64,000 nt of DNA from JABDOU01 sp041567895 (GTDB lineage: Bacteria; Actinomycetota; Acidimicrobiia; Spongiisociales; SHLN01), in NCBI GenBank assembly GCA_041567895.1, contig JBFGAX010000003.1, positions 24,449 through 88,448 of the forward strand, written 5' to 3'. Made by a program: the position numbers and the translations under genes. This document shows, in pieces, positions 24,994-34,607 of this stretch (position 1 is the stretch's first letter; every line of letters starts with the position of its first letter). The notes beneath the pieces were generated by a model. It saw nothing but the letters and a program-made list of their open reading frames with translations. It had not been told where the DNA came from and did no database searches.

Positions 24994-25818
24994 ATGGCGG
25001 AATTAACAGCAATCGAAATCCAGCAGCAAACCTTCCGGGAAGTGTTCCGCGGCTACGACCGGTACGAAATCGAGCAGTTTCTCGAAGACGTCGTCAAGAC
25101 CATGCGCGCCAAGGAAGCTCTGGTCCGCCAGCAAATGGATCGCATTACCGAACTGGAAGCTGAACTCTCGGCGACGGATGAAGCCGAGGAGGCCATCAAG
25201 CGGACGTTTGTCGCTGCCCAAAGAACATCCCAGGAGATGATCGCCGAGGCCCAGGAGAAGGTCAACCACCTGATGCAACAGGCTCAAGCCGAAGCTGACT
25301 CACTCCGGCGTCAGGCTTCCGAGGAGTCCGAGCGAATGCTCACGTCGTCGATCGAGGAGGCCGAGCGGGTCAAGCGAGAGGCCGATGAGATCGCCAGAGA
25401 CGCCAGGTCGAAGCTCGAAAACGAGTACGGGGACTTGAGAGCGCAGCGCGAAGCCGAGCAGCACAAACTGGCACAGCGTCTCGTGCAGCTGAGAACCGCG
25501 GTCGGTGACCTCCAGGAACGGGTGAGAGCGTTTGCCATAACATCGAGCAGCGAACTCGAGGGCATTGTCGGGTCGATCGATCTCGAAACCCATTCGATTG
25601 CCGACATTCTCGAACGAGCCGATCAGAAGAAACTCGACAATATCGACGAGCCTGACACCGAGGAGCTCCTGGCACTCGAAGAGCAGATGGAACACGAGCG
25701 TGAAGATGGCCTCGACGGCGTCGAAGACGCAGTATCTCCTAACGCCGTTTATCTTCAGCAACCCCGGGGGTTGCGGCCGTGGGAAAGACACCGGGGCTAT
25801 CGTGGCGGAGTTCGCTGA
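24994..25818 (+). CDS. divIVA: DivIVA / Wag31-like polar organiser
   Basis: A 274-residue coiled-coil protein. The N-terminal lipid-binding domain reads IEIQQQTFREVFRGYDRYEIEQF, matching DivIVA, followed by long heptad-repeat regions at about 30-75 and 85-190 and an acidic C-terminus. In Actinobacteria DivIVA marks the poles and guides growth. TAACCT at 24980-24985 lies 8 nt before ATG 24994, so it may have its own nearly leaderless promoter. It converges on ileS with a 114-bp gap. Confidence 0.95.
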   Translation: MAELTAIEIQQQTFREVFRGYDRYEIEQFLEDVVKTMRAKEALVRQQMDRITELEAELSATDEAEEAIKRTFVAAQRTSQEMIAEAQEKVNHLMQQAQAEADSLRRQASEESERMLTSSIEEAERVKREADEIARDARSKLENEYGDLRAQREAEQHKLAQRLVQLRTAVGDLQERVRAFAITSSSELEGIVGSIDLETHSIADILERADQKKLDNIDEPDTEELLALEEQMEHEREDGLDGVEDAVSPNAVYLQQPRGLRPWERHRGYRGGVR

Positions 25819-25932
25819 CCCGGTTCGTCGATAGCCAGATCGGACCCATATGGCGATCCCCGCGCCCCAGACCCACGCCTCAGACGCAGACCGTACACGT
25901 CCGTCCTGGCTGCCTGGTTCGATTCGAGCTCT

Positions 25933-28900
25933 CTAGGGCGAGTCCACCACCTGGGCGACAACGACGAGATCGATGCCAAGCAAGTCCTCGCCGATTGCGG
26001 ATCCGGAGTCGGGGTGAGCGTCTTTGACCTCAATACTCGTCGCGAGAACTTCGGCGGCAATGAGATCGGTGTGTCTGCCGATTGCGTCGCGAAGCGATGC
26101 AGACCGGGTGAGCAGCGTCAGGGAAATCCGATCGCTGACGTGGAGGTCGGCCTCACGGCGAGCGTTTTGTACCCGGTTGATCACCTCCCGAGCGCGTCCC
26201 TCGTCGACGAGGTCGGGTGTGAGCTTGGTGTCGAGAGCGACACTGATTGGTCCCTCGCTGGCGACGAGCACTCCGGAGCGGGGGGTGCGAGTGAGGACAA
26301 CGTCGTCAGGTGAGATTGGGAATCCCGCCACCTCGACCGTCCTCCCGGCGACAAGGTCGGCGACGGCCCCCTCCGTCAGGTCGCTCAAAGCGGCCGCAAC
26401 CTTTTGAACGTCTCCCCCGAGACGAGGACCAAGAACTTTGAAATCTGGTCTTACCGAGGTTTGGACCGCCCAGGTGTCGTCTGCGGAAGTCACGATCGTC
26501 TTGACGTTCAGTTCATCCGTGACGATTTCGGAGAAGCGTTGGGCGGCGGCGAGAATGGCGGGTTCTCGGGCCATCACCGTGAGCGCCGCCAGCGGCTGAC
26601 GAACGCCAACTCCATCGTGCGCTCGCAGAGAGTGAGCGAGCGTGACGACTGATCGGACGGTTGCCATGTCAGACTCGAGTTGGTGATCTACGAGCGTGGC
26701 GTTGTATTCCGGAAAGCGAGCGAGGTGGATGCTGCGCTCAGTCGACTCATCTCGATCGGCTACCAGCCCCTGGTAGATCTCTTCGGTGATGAAGGGAAGC
26801 ACGGGAGCCAGGACTTTCGAAAACGTCACAAGCACTTCATACAACGTTGCAAACGCAGCCAACTTGTCCGCCGGATCTTCCGCGCGGCTTCTCCAGAAAC
26901 GACGCCGGCTTCGACGCACATACCAATTGGTCAGATCGTCTATGAAGTGCAGGGTGGGACCGATGACTTCATAGAGGTAATAACCCTTCATCTTTTCGTC
27001 GACAGTGGACACGAGCGTTTGCAGGGTCGAAAGGACCCAACGGTCGAGGTCGCTGCGCTCCGATGGAGGTGGTGCGGCGTCGAGATCGGCCTGGGTTATT
27101 CCGTCGGCTTCGGCATAGGTGGTAAAGAACGAGTACGCGTTCCACAAGGGGAGCAGCACTGTTCGCACAACAGATTTCACGCCGTCTTCTGAAAACCGGA
27201 ATGGTTCGGCGCGCAGCACCGGAGAATCGATGAGATACGCCCTGATGGCGTCGGCTCCAAACGAGTCGAGTACGTCTTCGGGATCGGGATAGTTCTTCAA
27301 GCGTTTCGACATTTTGCGTCCGTCTTCGGCCAGGATCATGCCGTTGACGATCACGTTGTTGAACGGCAGATCATCGAAGAGCGCAGACGCAAGCACGACC
27401 AGGGTGTAGAACCAGCCGCGGGTCTGGTCGAGTCCCTCCGCAATGAAATCCGCCGGAAATCCTGCCTCGAAACGTTCGCGATTCTCGAATGGGTAGTGCA
27501 GTTGCGCATAGGGCATCGAACCGGACTCGAACCAGCAGTCCAGGACCTCGGGAACCCTCACCATCGTGCCGTCCGCGCAGTCCGGGCACGGAAATGTGAT
27601 CTCGTCGACGATGTGTTTGTGAAGATCGTCGGGGTAGACGCCGGATAGATCACGAAGTTCGCCGCGGCTCCCGACACAAACCTGATGATTGCAGTCTGAA
27701 CATTCCCACACCGGAATGCATGAGCCCCAGTATCGATTTCGGCTTATCGCCCAATCCCGGGCTCCTTCTAGCCAGTTTCCGAAACGCTTGGAACCAACGT
27801 GCTCGGGTACCCAGTGAATGTGGTCGTTCAGCTCGACCATCCGGTCCCGGAAGCTCTCAACGCCGACAAACCAGGTTGGTATGGCTTTGTATATGAGGGG
27901 CGTGTCGGTCCGATAGCAGAACGGGTAACTGTGAACGGTTCGTTCGTTCTTGACGAGTGCCCCGCGCTCCTTCAAGAGTCCAACGATGACGGGATCCGCG
28001 TCCTTCACGTTCATGTCCTGGATCTCTCGGATCGAGCCGTCAAATCGGGCTTCCCAATCGATCGGATCCACGATCGCCGTGATCCCTGCTGCCTGCAAAG
28101 CATCGAAGTCCGCTTCACCGTACGCGGGAGCCGAATGTACGAGACCGGTTCCTTCATCGGTTGTCACGTCGACGCCCGGGATCACCACGAACGCCCCGTT
28201 CGCTCGCTCGTCTGCGAACTGATCGAACGGCGGGTCATAGGAAGTTCCCACGAGTGCGGCTCCGGCTGCAACCACAACCGGAGATACGGTCTCGTCAAAG
28301 ACGGATTCCACGAGCTTCGTCGCCACCCAATAGCGCTCACCATCTACCTCGACGGCGCCGTATTCGATGTCCGGCCCGACCGTGATTGCCAGGTTGGCCG
28401 GGATGGTCCAGGGCGTAGTGGTCCATGCGAGCAGCCAGTCGCCCTCACGAAGCGGCCCGTGATCGGCTCGCACTCTGAACCTGACAGTTATCGATGGATC
28501 GACTACATCCCGATAGCCGCCAAGGTTCAGCTCGAAGTTCGAGAGGGGCGTAGCGGCCCCGAAGGAATAAGGCAGAACCTTGAAGTCGCGGTACACGAGG
28601 TCTTTGTCCCACAGTTGCTTGAACACCCACCACACCGTCTCCATGAAGTCCACGTCCATGGTTTTGTAGTCATTTTCGAAATCGACCCACCGCCCGATGC
28701 GCCGTGTGATCGTTTCCCACTCCTCGGTCGTCACATTGACCAGTGCTCTGCAGGCCTCATTGAACTTGTCGACGCCGAATTCGTGGATTTGGCGTGGTCC
28801 TGAAATTCCCAGTTCTCGCTCAACTTCCATCTCGACTGGAAGACCGTGGGTGTCCCATCCGAATCGCCGTTCGACCCGATAGCCCTGCATTGTCCAGAAA

Positions 28901-29115
28901 CGAGGGATGATGTCTTTGATGATCCCGGCCAGCAGGTGTCCGTAATGCATGCTTCCGCTTGCGAACGGGGGGCCGTCGTAAAAGGTGTACAGATGGTCTT
29001 TCGGCCGCTGCTCGACAGACCGGGTGAAAGCGTCGAGGCGATCCCACAGGTCGAGAACCCGACTGTCGAGCCGGGGGAAATCAACGGTCGGAGGGATGCG
29101 GTTGAAGCCTGTCAT
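25933..29115 (-). CDS. ileS: Isoleucyl-tRNA synthetase (eukaryote-like type)
   Basis: The 1060-residue class Ia synthetase charges tRNA-Ile. The HIGH motif reads SMHYGHLLAG and the KMSKS motif reads GRKMSKRLKNYPDP, the form seen in the long, eukaryote-like IleRS type that is typically mupirocin-tolerant. The start is ATG 29115 because translation upstream of it has no IleRS similarity. The CP1 editing domain and C-terminal extension are present by length. TAGCCT lies 11 nt upstream. I see no T-box: only 106 bp separate it from the divergent gene. Confidence 0.96.
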   Translation of the reverse strand: MTGFNRIPPTVDFPRLDSRVLDLWDRLDAFTRSVEQRPKDHLYTFYDGPPFASGSMHYGHLLAGIIKDIIPRFWTMQGYRVERRFGWDTHGLPVEMEVERELGISGPRQIHEFGVDKFNEACRALVNVTTEEWETITRRIGRWVDFENDYKTMDVDFMETVWWVFKQLWDKDLVYRDFKVLPYSFGAATPLSNFELNLGGYRDVVDPSITVRFRVRADHGPLREGDWLLAWTTTPWTIPANLAITVGPDIEYGAVEVDGERYWVATKLVESVFDETVSPVVVAAGAALVGTSYDPPFDQFADERANGAFVVIPGVDVTTDEGTGLVHSAPAYGEADFDALQAAGITAIVDPIDWEARFDGSIREIQDMNVKDADPVIVGLLKERGALVKNERTVHSYPFCYRTDTPLIYKAIPTWFVGVESFRDRMVELNDHIHWVPEHVGSKRFGNWLEGARDWAISRNRYWGSCIPVWECSDCNHQVCVGSRGELRDLSGVYPDDLHKHIVDEITFPCPDCADGTMVRVPEVLDCWFESGSMPYAQLHYPFENRERFEAGFPADFIAEGLDQTRGWFYTLVVLASALFDDLPFNNVIVNGMILAEDGRKMSKRLKNYPDPEDVLDSFGADAIRAYLIDSPVLRAEPFRFSEDGVKSVVRTVLLPLWNAYSFFTTYAEADGITQADLDAAPPPSERSDLDRWVLSTLQTLVSTVDEKMKGYYLYEVIGPTLHFIDDLTNWYVRRSRRRFWRSRAEDPADKLAAFATLYEVLVTFSKVLAPVLPFITEEIYQGLVADRDESTERSIHLARFPEYNATLVDHQLESDMATVRSVVTLAHSLRAHDGVGVRQPLAALTVMAREPAILAAAQRFSEIVTDELNVKTIVTSADDTWAVQTSVRPDFKVLGPRLGGDVQKVAAALSDLTEGAVADLVAGRTVEVAGFPISPDDVVLTRTPRSGVLVASEGPISVALDTKLTPDLVDEGRAREVINRVQNARREADLHVSDRISLTLLTRSASLRDAIGRHTDLIAAEVLATSIEVKDAHPDSGSAIGEDLLGIDLVVVAQVVDSP

Positions 29116-29221
29116 GAGAGGCCTGAAGGCTAGCCCGGGACGAGTATTCGCCCGATTACCGGTCCGACGTGCTAAGTTGCCCGCCAACTCATCAGGCCCG
29201 CCACCTGTCAGGAACTCCGTA

Positions 29222-29593
29222 ATGGCTCGAAAGCTTTCAAAATCGACCGTCAACAAATTTGAGAAGCGGCTGGCTGAGGAGCGCGACCGGCTCGAGCATC
29301 TCTTGAAGGAATTGGCCGAGGCCCGCGAGGAAGCCAAGGCATCGGAATCAGCTTCCGAGCGCAATCCGTCTGCGGACTCGGTGGAGGGTGGAACCATGGC
29401 CTTCGAATACGAAAAAGAGCTGTCGATCGCCGCCAACACCGAAGACCTGCTCAGAAAGGTCAAGAACGCCGAGGATCGGATCAAGCAGAACGCGTACGGA
29501 ATCTGTGAAAGCTGTGGCGATGCCATACCCGTAGCTCGTCTCGAAGCGCTTCCGTATGCGACCCTGTGCGTATCGTGCGCCAGCCGCCGCTGA
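29222..29593 (+). CDS. DksA/TraR-type C4 zinc-finger protein
   Basis: The 123-residue protein has an N-terminal coiled coil (FEKRLAEERDRLEHLLKELA) and a C-terminal C4 zinc finger (CESCGDAIPVARLEALPY, then CVSC). The overall plan matches DksA/TraR RNA-polymerase-channel regulators, and in actinobacteria such small TraR/DksA proteins are common beside lspA. It is divergent from ileS. Start ATG 29222 follows an AGGAACT ribosome-binding site; upstream residues of the longer frame are noncoding. Confidence 0.9.
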   Translation: MARKLSKSTVNKFEKRLAEERDRLEHLLKELAEAREEAKASESASERNPSADSVEGGTMAFEYEKELSIAANTEDLLRKVKNAEDRIKQNAYGICESCGDAIPVARLEALPYATLCVSCASRR

Positions 29594-30090
29594 TACGCAT
29601 ATCAACTGCAGCCATCTCGATTGTCATCGTCGTGGCGGATCAGCTGACAAAGGCCTGGGCACAGCGCGCCCTGGTCGACGGCCCCATTGAAGTCATCGAG
29701 GGGTTCCTCACGTTCAGGTTGACGTTCAACTCGGGCGCGGCCTTCTCTAGTTTCGTAGGGTTGGGATCTGTGATCGCCTTTCTGGCGGTCGGTATATCGA
29801 TATTCCTGTGGGTGGCGGCCGGTCGATCCGAACGACCGGGCGAATGGATCGTGTTCGCGCTCATCATCGGTGGTGCGATGGGTAATGCGATCGATCGATT
29901 CTTGCGGGGCGAGGGTCTGGCAGACGGCTCGGTGGTCGACTTCATCGATGTCGGGTTCATCCCGGTATTCAACATTGCTGATTCCGCCATAACGGTCGGT
30001 GTCGTACTCGCATTGTTCCTGTCCTTCCTTCCGGGTGAGAAACCTCAGTCACCCGACCATGAGATCAATGACGCCCCGACAGCAGTTTGA
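29566..30090 (+). CDS. lspA: Signal peptidase II (lipoprotein)
   Basis: The 174-residue aspartic membrane protease removes lipoprotein signal peptides. Four membrane spans are visible. The two catalytic Asp residues are in GNAIDRFLRG (about residue 108) and FNIADSAI (about 139), and TFNSGAAFS is the third family motif. The start at GTG 29566 lies inside the preceding gene; GTG 29575 is an alternative. It overlaps the pseudouridine synthase gene. Confidence 0.94.
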   Translation: MRIVRQPPLIRISTAAISIVIVVADQLTKAWAQRALVDGPIEVIEGFLTFRLTFNSGAAFSSFVGLGSVIAFLAVGISIFLWVAAGRSERPGEWIVFALIIGGAMGNAIDRFLRGEGLADGSVVDFIDVGFIPVFNIADSAITVGVVLALFLSFLPGEKPQSPDHEINDAPTAV

Positions 30091-31003
30091 GGTAACCGCG
30101 GAACTGCAACGTGAACGGGCTGATCTCATTGTTTCACGACTCGCCGGTTTGACGAGATCGGTTGTGTCGAACCTCTTTGCTGATCAACGAGTTGGTCGCG
30201 TCGACGGGTTGCCCCTGCGCCGCTCGGACCGGCTCGAGCAAGGCGATCAGCTGTGGGTGGAGATTCCAGAACCGCCTCCTGGCCTGGTTCCGATCTCGAT
30301 GGACATCCCGGTGCTGTACGAGGACCGGGATCTAGCCGTGATCGACAAACCTTCCGGACTTGTCACCCATCCCGGTTCCGGCACCACGGCCCCAACCCTG
30401 GCAGCAGGAGTGTTGGCGGCATGGCCCCACATCGAAGGTGTCGGGGCACCGCAGAGGTGGGGCCTCGTCCATCGACTCGACAAGGACACATCAGGTGCTC
30501 TGTTGATAGCGAAAACACAAGACGCATACGAGATGCTCACCGATGCGATGGCAGCACGGCGTGTTGGCCGAACCTATCGCGCCCTATGCCATGGCCTTTT
30601 CGAGTTCGGCTCCGGCACCATCGACGCCCCTCTCGCGCGGGACCGGAATCATCCGACGATCTTCACCGTTGATGCCTCCGGCCGTCCGGCCCGAACGCAC
30701 TATGAGCGGATGGAACGATGGCCTTCTGAGCATCTGACCATGGTGCGGGTGACGCTTGAAACAGGTCGCACCCACCAGATCAGAGTCCACATGGCATCGA
30801 TCGACCATCCCGTCGTCGGCGATATTGCCTATGGTGGACGGGGGCCGGATGGAATCGACCCCGGGCGGGTCTGGCTGCATGCCGAAACCCTCCGTTTCCA
30901 TGATATGGACGGCACAGAGCACGCCGTCTCGAGTCCACTTCCCGTCGAACTAAGGGAAAGTCTCGCGAAGTTGGGTTCAGGCTTGGACGGAGTGATCGGC
31001 TGA
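30059..31003 (+). CDS. RluD-family 23S rRNA pseudouridine synthase
   Basis: The 314-residue enzyme has a short S4-like N-terminal domain (ERADLIVSRLAGLTRS, then VDGLPLRRSDRLEQGD) and a synthase domain with the catalytic Asp in LVHRLDKDTSGALLIAKT and the RTHQIRVHMA motif. RluD-type enzymes modify 23S rRNA helix 69. lspA-rluD is a standard pair. Start ATG 30059 or 30068, 23-32 bp inside lspA; both leave the S4 region intact. Confidence 0.93.
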   Translation: MRSMTPRQQFEVTAELQRERADLIVSRLAGLTRSVVSNLFADQRVGRVDGLPLRRSDRLEQGDQLWVEIPEPPPGLVPISMDIPVLYEDRDLAVIDKPSGLVTHPGSGTTAPTLAAGVLAAWPHIEGVGAPQRWGLVHRLDKDTSGALLIAKTQDAYEMLTDAMAARRVGRTYRALCHGLFEFGSGTIDAPLARDRNHPTIFTVDASGRPARTHYERMERWPSEHLTMVRVTLETGRTHQIRVHMASIDHPVVGDIAYGGRGPDGIDPGRVWLHAETLRFHDMDGTEHAVSSPLPVELRESLAKLGSGLDGVIG

Positions 31004-31050
31004 TCTAGCATCGAACGACACCGTTGTAATTCTGCTGCTTCGAGGAGCAC

Positions 31051-34000
31051 ATGAGCGACTCCTTCGCGCATCTCCATGTTCATACAGAGTTCTCGATGCT
31101 CGATGGTGCTGCCCGCGTGAACGACGTGGTCGCCAGGGCTGCAGAACTAGGCCAGCCTGCCGTGGCCGTGACCGATCACGGCGTTCTATACGGCGTCGTC
31201 GATTTCTACCGTGAGGCGAAGAAGGTCGGTGTCAATCCCATCATCGGTATAGAGGCATATCTGACGCCAGGTTCGCGTTTTGATCGACCCCCGCGAAGCG
31301 AGGACGTGCGGTATCACATGACGCTTCTCGCCGAGAATCAGGTCGGCTATCAGAATCTGTTGACCCTGGCTTCACGCGCGTTCCACGAGGGCTACTACTA
31401 CAAGCCCCGGATGGACAAGGAACTGCTTGCCGAACACAGTGAGGGCATCATCGCGATGTCGGGTTGTCTGGGGGGAGAAGTCGCCCAGTTGCTCGCTCCC
31501 GACGCATCGGTGGAAGAGGGCAACGTTCGCATCGAACGAGACTACGACGCCGCCGTCGCAGCCGCTGCCGAGTATCAAGACATCTTCGGCAAGGACAACT
31601 TTTTCATCGAAGTTCAGGACCACGGGATCGATGCCCAGCATCGCATCATGAACGATCTCCGTTCGATTGCATCTGCGACGGGGGCGCCCCTTCTCGCGGC
31701 GAACGACGCCCACTACACCTTCGCCGACGAAGCCGACGCCCACGATGTCCTCCTTTGTATCCAGACCGGTGCTACCAGGGACGAGCCAGGGCGATTCAAG
31801 TTCAACGGTCAGGGTTTCTACCTGAAGTCGGCCGAGGAGATGCGGACGCTGTTTCCGTCTGAGAAATTCCCTGGCGCCTGCGACAACACCCTGTGGATTG
31901 CAGAACGAGCGAGAGTGGATCTCGAGTTCGGAAACATCTTGCTGCCGACGTTCCCGGTGCCGGAAGGATCGACCGAGGCCTCTTTCTTGCGGACGCTCGT
32001 CATGGAAGGGGCAAAAGCCCGATACGGTGATCCGTTGGGCGACGAAGTGCTCGAGCGGATCAACTACGAGCTGTCCGTCATCGAGGAGATGGGCTTTCCG
32101 GCATATTTTCTGATCGTTTGGGACTTGATCCGCTATGCCAATGAGCAGAAGATCCGGGTGGGCCCCGGGAGGGGAAGCGCGGCAGGCTCAATCGTGGCGT
32201 ACTCGCTTGGTATCACCGGGCTCGATCCCCTCGAATACGGACTCATCTTCGAGCGTTTCCTCAATCCCGGCCGCCGGGAAATGCCTGACATCGATATGGA
32301 TTTCGATGAGCGATATCGCGGCGACATGATCAAGTACTGCGCCGAGCGGTATGGCAGCGATCACGTGGCACAGATAATCACCTTTTCCACGATCAAGGGA
32401 CGACAGGCTGTGCGCGATGCCGCCAGGGTTCTGGGATTTCCCTACGGCGTAGGGGATCGCGTCGCAAAGGCGATGCCTCCGGCAATTCTGGGGGTCGACG
32501 CGACCCTCGATCAATGCCTGGTTGAGCCGTTGCCCGAAGACGACGCAACAACCAAAGATCACTTCACGGCCGCTGCCGGGCTGAGAGATCTGCTGGCAGC
32601 TGACCCTGACGCCCAGCAGGTCGTTGACACCGCACGGGGCCTTGAAGGGCTTCGCAGGCAGGACTCGATTCACGCGGCTGCCGTCGTGATCTCTCCGGTA
32701 CCCCTTCCCGAAATCGTGCCCATCCAGCGCAAGGGAGAAGACGGCGAGGTCGTCACGCAATACGAGATGCACGCGGTGGAAGCGCTTGGCCTGCTCAAGA
32801 TGGATTTTCTGGGGCTACGCAACCTCTCGACAATCGAACGAGCACTCGAGCTGATCGAGGCAGGCAGTGGCGAGCTGATCGACATCGACTCGATTCCGCT
32901 CGACGATTCTGCGGTGTACGACATGTTGCAAAGAGGCGAATCGATCGGTGTGTTCCAGCTCGAGGGGAACGCCATGCGGTCCCTCATGCGGAACCTCAGG
33001 CCCGATCGGTTTGAAGACATTGTTGCCCTCGTTTCGCTCTATCGACCAGGACCGTTGGGCGCAGGTATGCACAACAGCTACGCCAATCGAAAGAACGGAC
33101 GTGAAGAAGTAGTTCTCCTCGATGCCGAACTCGGCGCGCTGTCCGCCGAACTGGAACCCATTCTTGGCGACACCTACGGCATCATGGTGTACCAGGAACA
33201 GGTGATGCAGGTAGCTCAGGTGCTCGCCGGATTCACGATGGCCGAAGCAGATGTGCTCAGGAAGGCGATGGGCAAGAAGATCCCGTCGGTCATGGCCGAG
33301 CAGGAAGAGCTCTTCACAAAAGGTGCCGTCGCCAATGGTCACCCGGAAGCCCTCGCACGACGCATATTCGAGCTGATCGGTCACTTCGCCGGGTACGGGT
33401 TCAACAAATCTCACGCGGCCGCCTATGGTCTGGTGGCCTATCAGACGGCATGGCTCAAAGCCCATTATCCGGCCGAATACATGGCGGCCCTGCTCACCTC
33501 GACCAAGAGCAATAAGGACCGGACGGCCGTGTATCTGAATGAGTGCCGCACGATGGGAGTCGAGGTGCTCGCTCCATGCGTCAACCGGTCTGAGATGGAT
33601 TTTGTCGCTCGCGACGGTGCTGTTCCGTTTGGCCTATCGGCAATTCGCAATGTCGGAGAGACCGTTGTGCAAGCAATCCTCGACGCACGGGAAACCGGTC
33701 CGTTTGAAGACTTTCGGAATTTCGTGGACCGGGTCGACCTGTCCGTTCTCAACAAGCGAACAATGGAATCACTCATCAAGGCCGGGGCCTTCGATGCAAT
33801 GGGCTATTCGCGCCGCGGGCTCATGATGGTTTATGAGCAGGTCCTCGACGCCACCGTGTCGCGGCGACGAGCAGAGGAGATGGGTCAGTTCAGCCTGTTC
33901 GGGGGAGCCGAATCTCTCATTGAGACCGAGGCGATCGAAGTACCCGATCAGACGTGGGAGAAGCGCACGAGGCTCTCCTTTGAAAAGGAAATGCTTGGCC

Positions 34001-34578
34001 TGTATGTGTCGGACCATCCGTTGCTGGGGGTGGGTGCGTCATTGCGCAAGCACGCCAGCCATTCGCTCGGTGGACTTGACGACATGAAGAACGGCGATCA
34101 GGTTTCGGTGTCCGGAGTGGTCGGTGCCATTTCCCGTCGCTACACCCGCAAGGGAGATCCGATGGTCTTCTTCGAACTGGAGGACCTGGAGGGGTCCGTC
34201 GAAGTGATCTGTTTTCCGAAAATGGTCGCAGAGATCGGGCCTGTGATTCGTGCCGACGCCATTGTGGTGGTGCGGGGGAGGCTCGATCACCGGGGCGATT
34301 CTGTCAAGGTTGTCGCCCAGGAATTGTTCGAACCCGACCTATCAGAAGAAGCGGTCGTTCGGGTACAGGTAGCTGCGTCACGACTCTCGAAAAACCTCGT
34401 GGCCGACCTCAAAGGGGTGTTGGCCAATCATCCCGGGACGGCACCCGTCTTCCTTCACATGACAGGCGACGGTTCGGTTCCCAAGGTGTTGCGGCTCGGC
34501 AACGAATTCGCCGTCGAGCCGAGGAGCGCTCTGTATGCCGAACTGAAAGAACTACTGGGCACCCGTGCGTTGATTTGA
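31051..34578 (+). CDS. dnaE: DNA polymerase III alpha subunit DnaE
   Basis: The 1175-residue replicative polymerase opens with the PHP domain (HLHVHTEFSMLDGAARV), followed by the C-family polymerase core (VGPGRGSAAGSIVAYSLG, and the catalytic MPDIDMDFDERYRGDMIKYC), then GYGFNKSHAAAYGLVAYQTA and an OB-fold near 1000. The PHP metal ligands visible at the start are intact, so a PHP proofreading exonuclease, as in mycobacterial DnaE1, is possible. The start ATG 31051 has a GAGGAG ribosome-binding site 6 nt upstream. Confidence 0.97.
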   Translation: MSDSFAHLHVHTEFSMLDGAARVNDVVARAAELGQPAVAVTDHGVLYGVVDFYREAKKVGVNPIIGIEAYLTPGSRFDRPPRSEDVRYHMTLLAENQVGYQNLLTLASRAFHEGYYYKPRMDKELLAEHSEGIIAMSGCLGGEVAQLLAPDASVEEGNVRIERDYDAAVAAAAEYQDIFGKDNFFIEVQDHGIDAQHRIMNDLRSIASATGAPLLAANDAHYTFADEADAHDVLLCIQTGATRDEPGRFKFNGQGFYLKSAEEMRTLFPSEKFPGACDNTLWIAERARVDLEFGNILLPTFPVPEGSTEASFLRTLVMEGAKARYGDPLGDEVLERINYELSVIEEMGFPAYFLIVWDLIRYANEQKIRVGPGRGSAAGSIVAYSLGITGLDPLEYGLIFERFLNPGRREMPDIDMDFDERYRGDMIKYCAERYGSDHVAQIITFSTIKGRQAVRDAARVLGFPYGVGDRVAKAMPPAILGVDATLDQCLVEPLPEDDATTKDHFTAAAGLRDLLAADPDAQQVVDTARGLEGLRRQDSIHAAAVVISPVPLPEIVPIQRKGEDGEVVTQYEMHAVEALGLLKMDFLGLRNLSTIERALELIEAGSGELIDIDSIPLDDSAVYDMLQRGESIGVFQLEGNAMRSLMRNLRPDRFEDIVALVSLYRPGPLGAGMHNSYANRKNGREEVVLLDAELGALSAELEPILGDTYGIMVYQEQVMQVAQVLAGFTMAEADVLRKAMGKKIPSVMAEQEELFTKGAVANGHPEALARRIFELIGHFAGYGFNKSHAAAYGLVAYQTAWLKAHYPAEYMAALLTSTKSNKDRTAVYLNECRTMGVEVLAPCVNRSEMDFVARDGAVPFGLSAIRNVGETVVQAILDARETGPFEDFRNFVDRVDLSVLNKRTMESLIKAGAFDAMGYSRRGLMMVYEQVLDATVSRRRAEEMGQFSLFGGAESLIETEAIEVPDQTWEKRTRLSFEKEMLGLYVSDHPLLGVGASLRKHASHSLGGLDDMKNGDQVSVSGVVGAISRRYTRKGDPMVFFELEDLEGSVEVICFPKMVAEIGPVIRADAIVVVRGRLDHRGDSVKVVAQELFEPDLSEEAVVRVQVAASRLSKNLVADLKGVLANHPGTAPVFLHMTGDGSVPKVLRLGNEFAVEPRSALYAELKELLGTRALI

Positions 34579-34607
34579 CGATCGACGTCGGGTCCGGCCG
34601 TCGCGGG

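Noticed and set aside
27799..28803. Plus-strand frame of 334 codons inside ileS
   Set aside because: It lies fully antisense to strong IleRS motifs, and its product shows no domain or ribosome-binding site.
29116..29221. T-box or tRNA-sensing leader for ileS
   Set aside because: Too short (106 bp shared with the divergent gene) and no T-box bulge sequence is visible.
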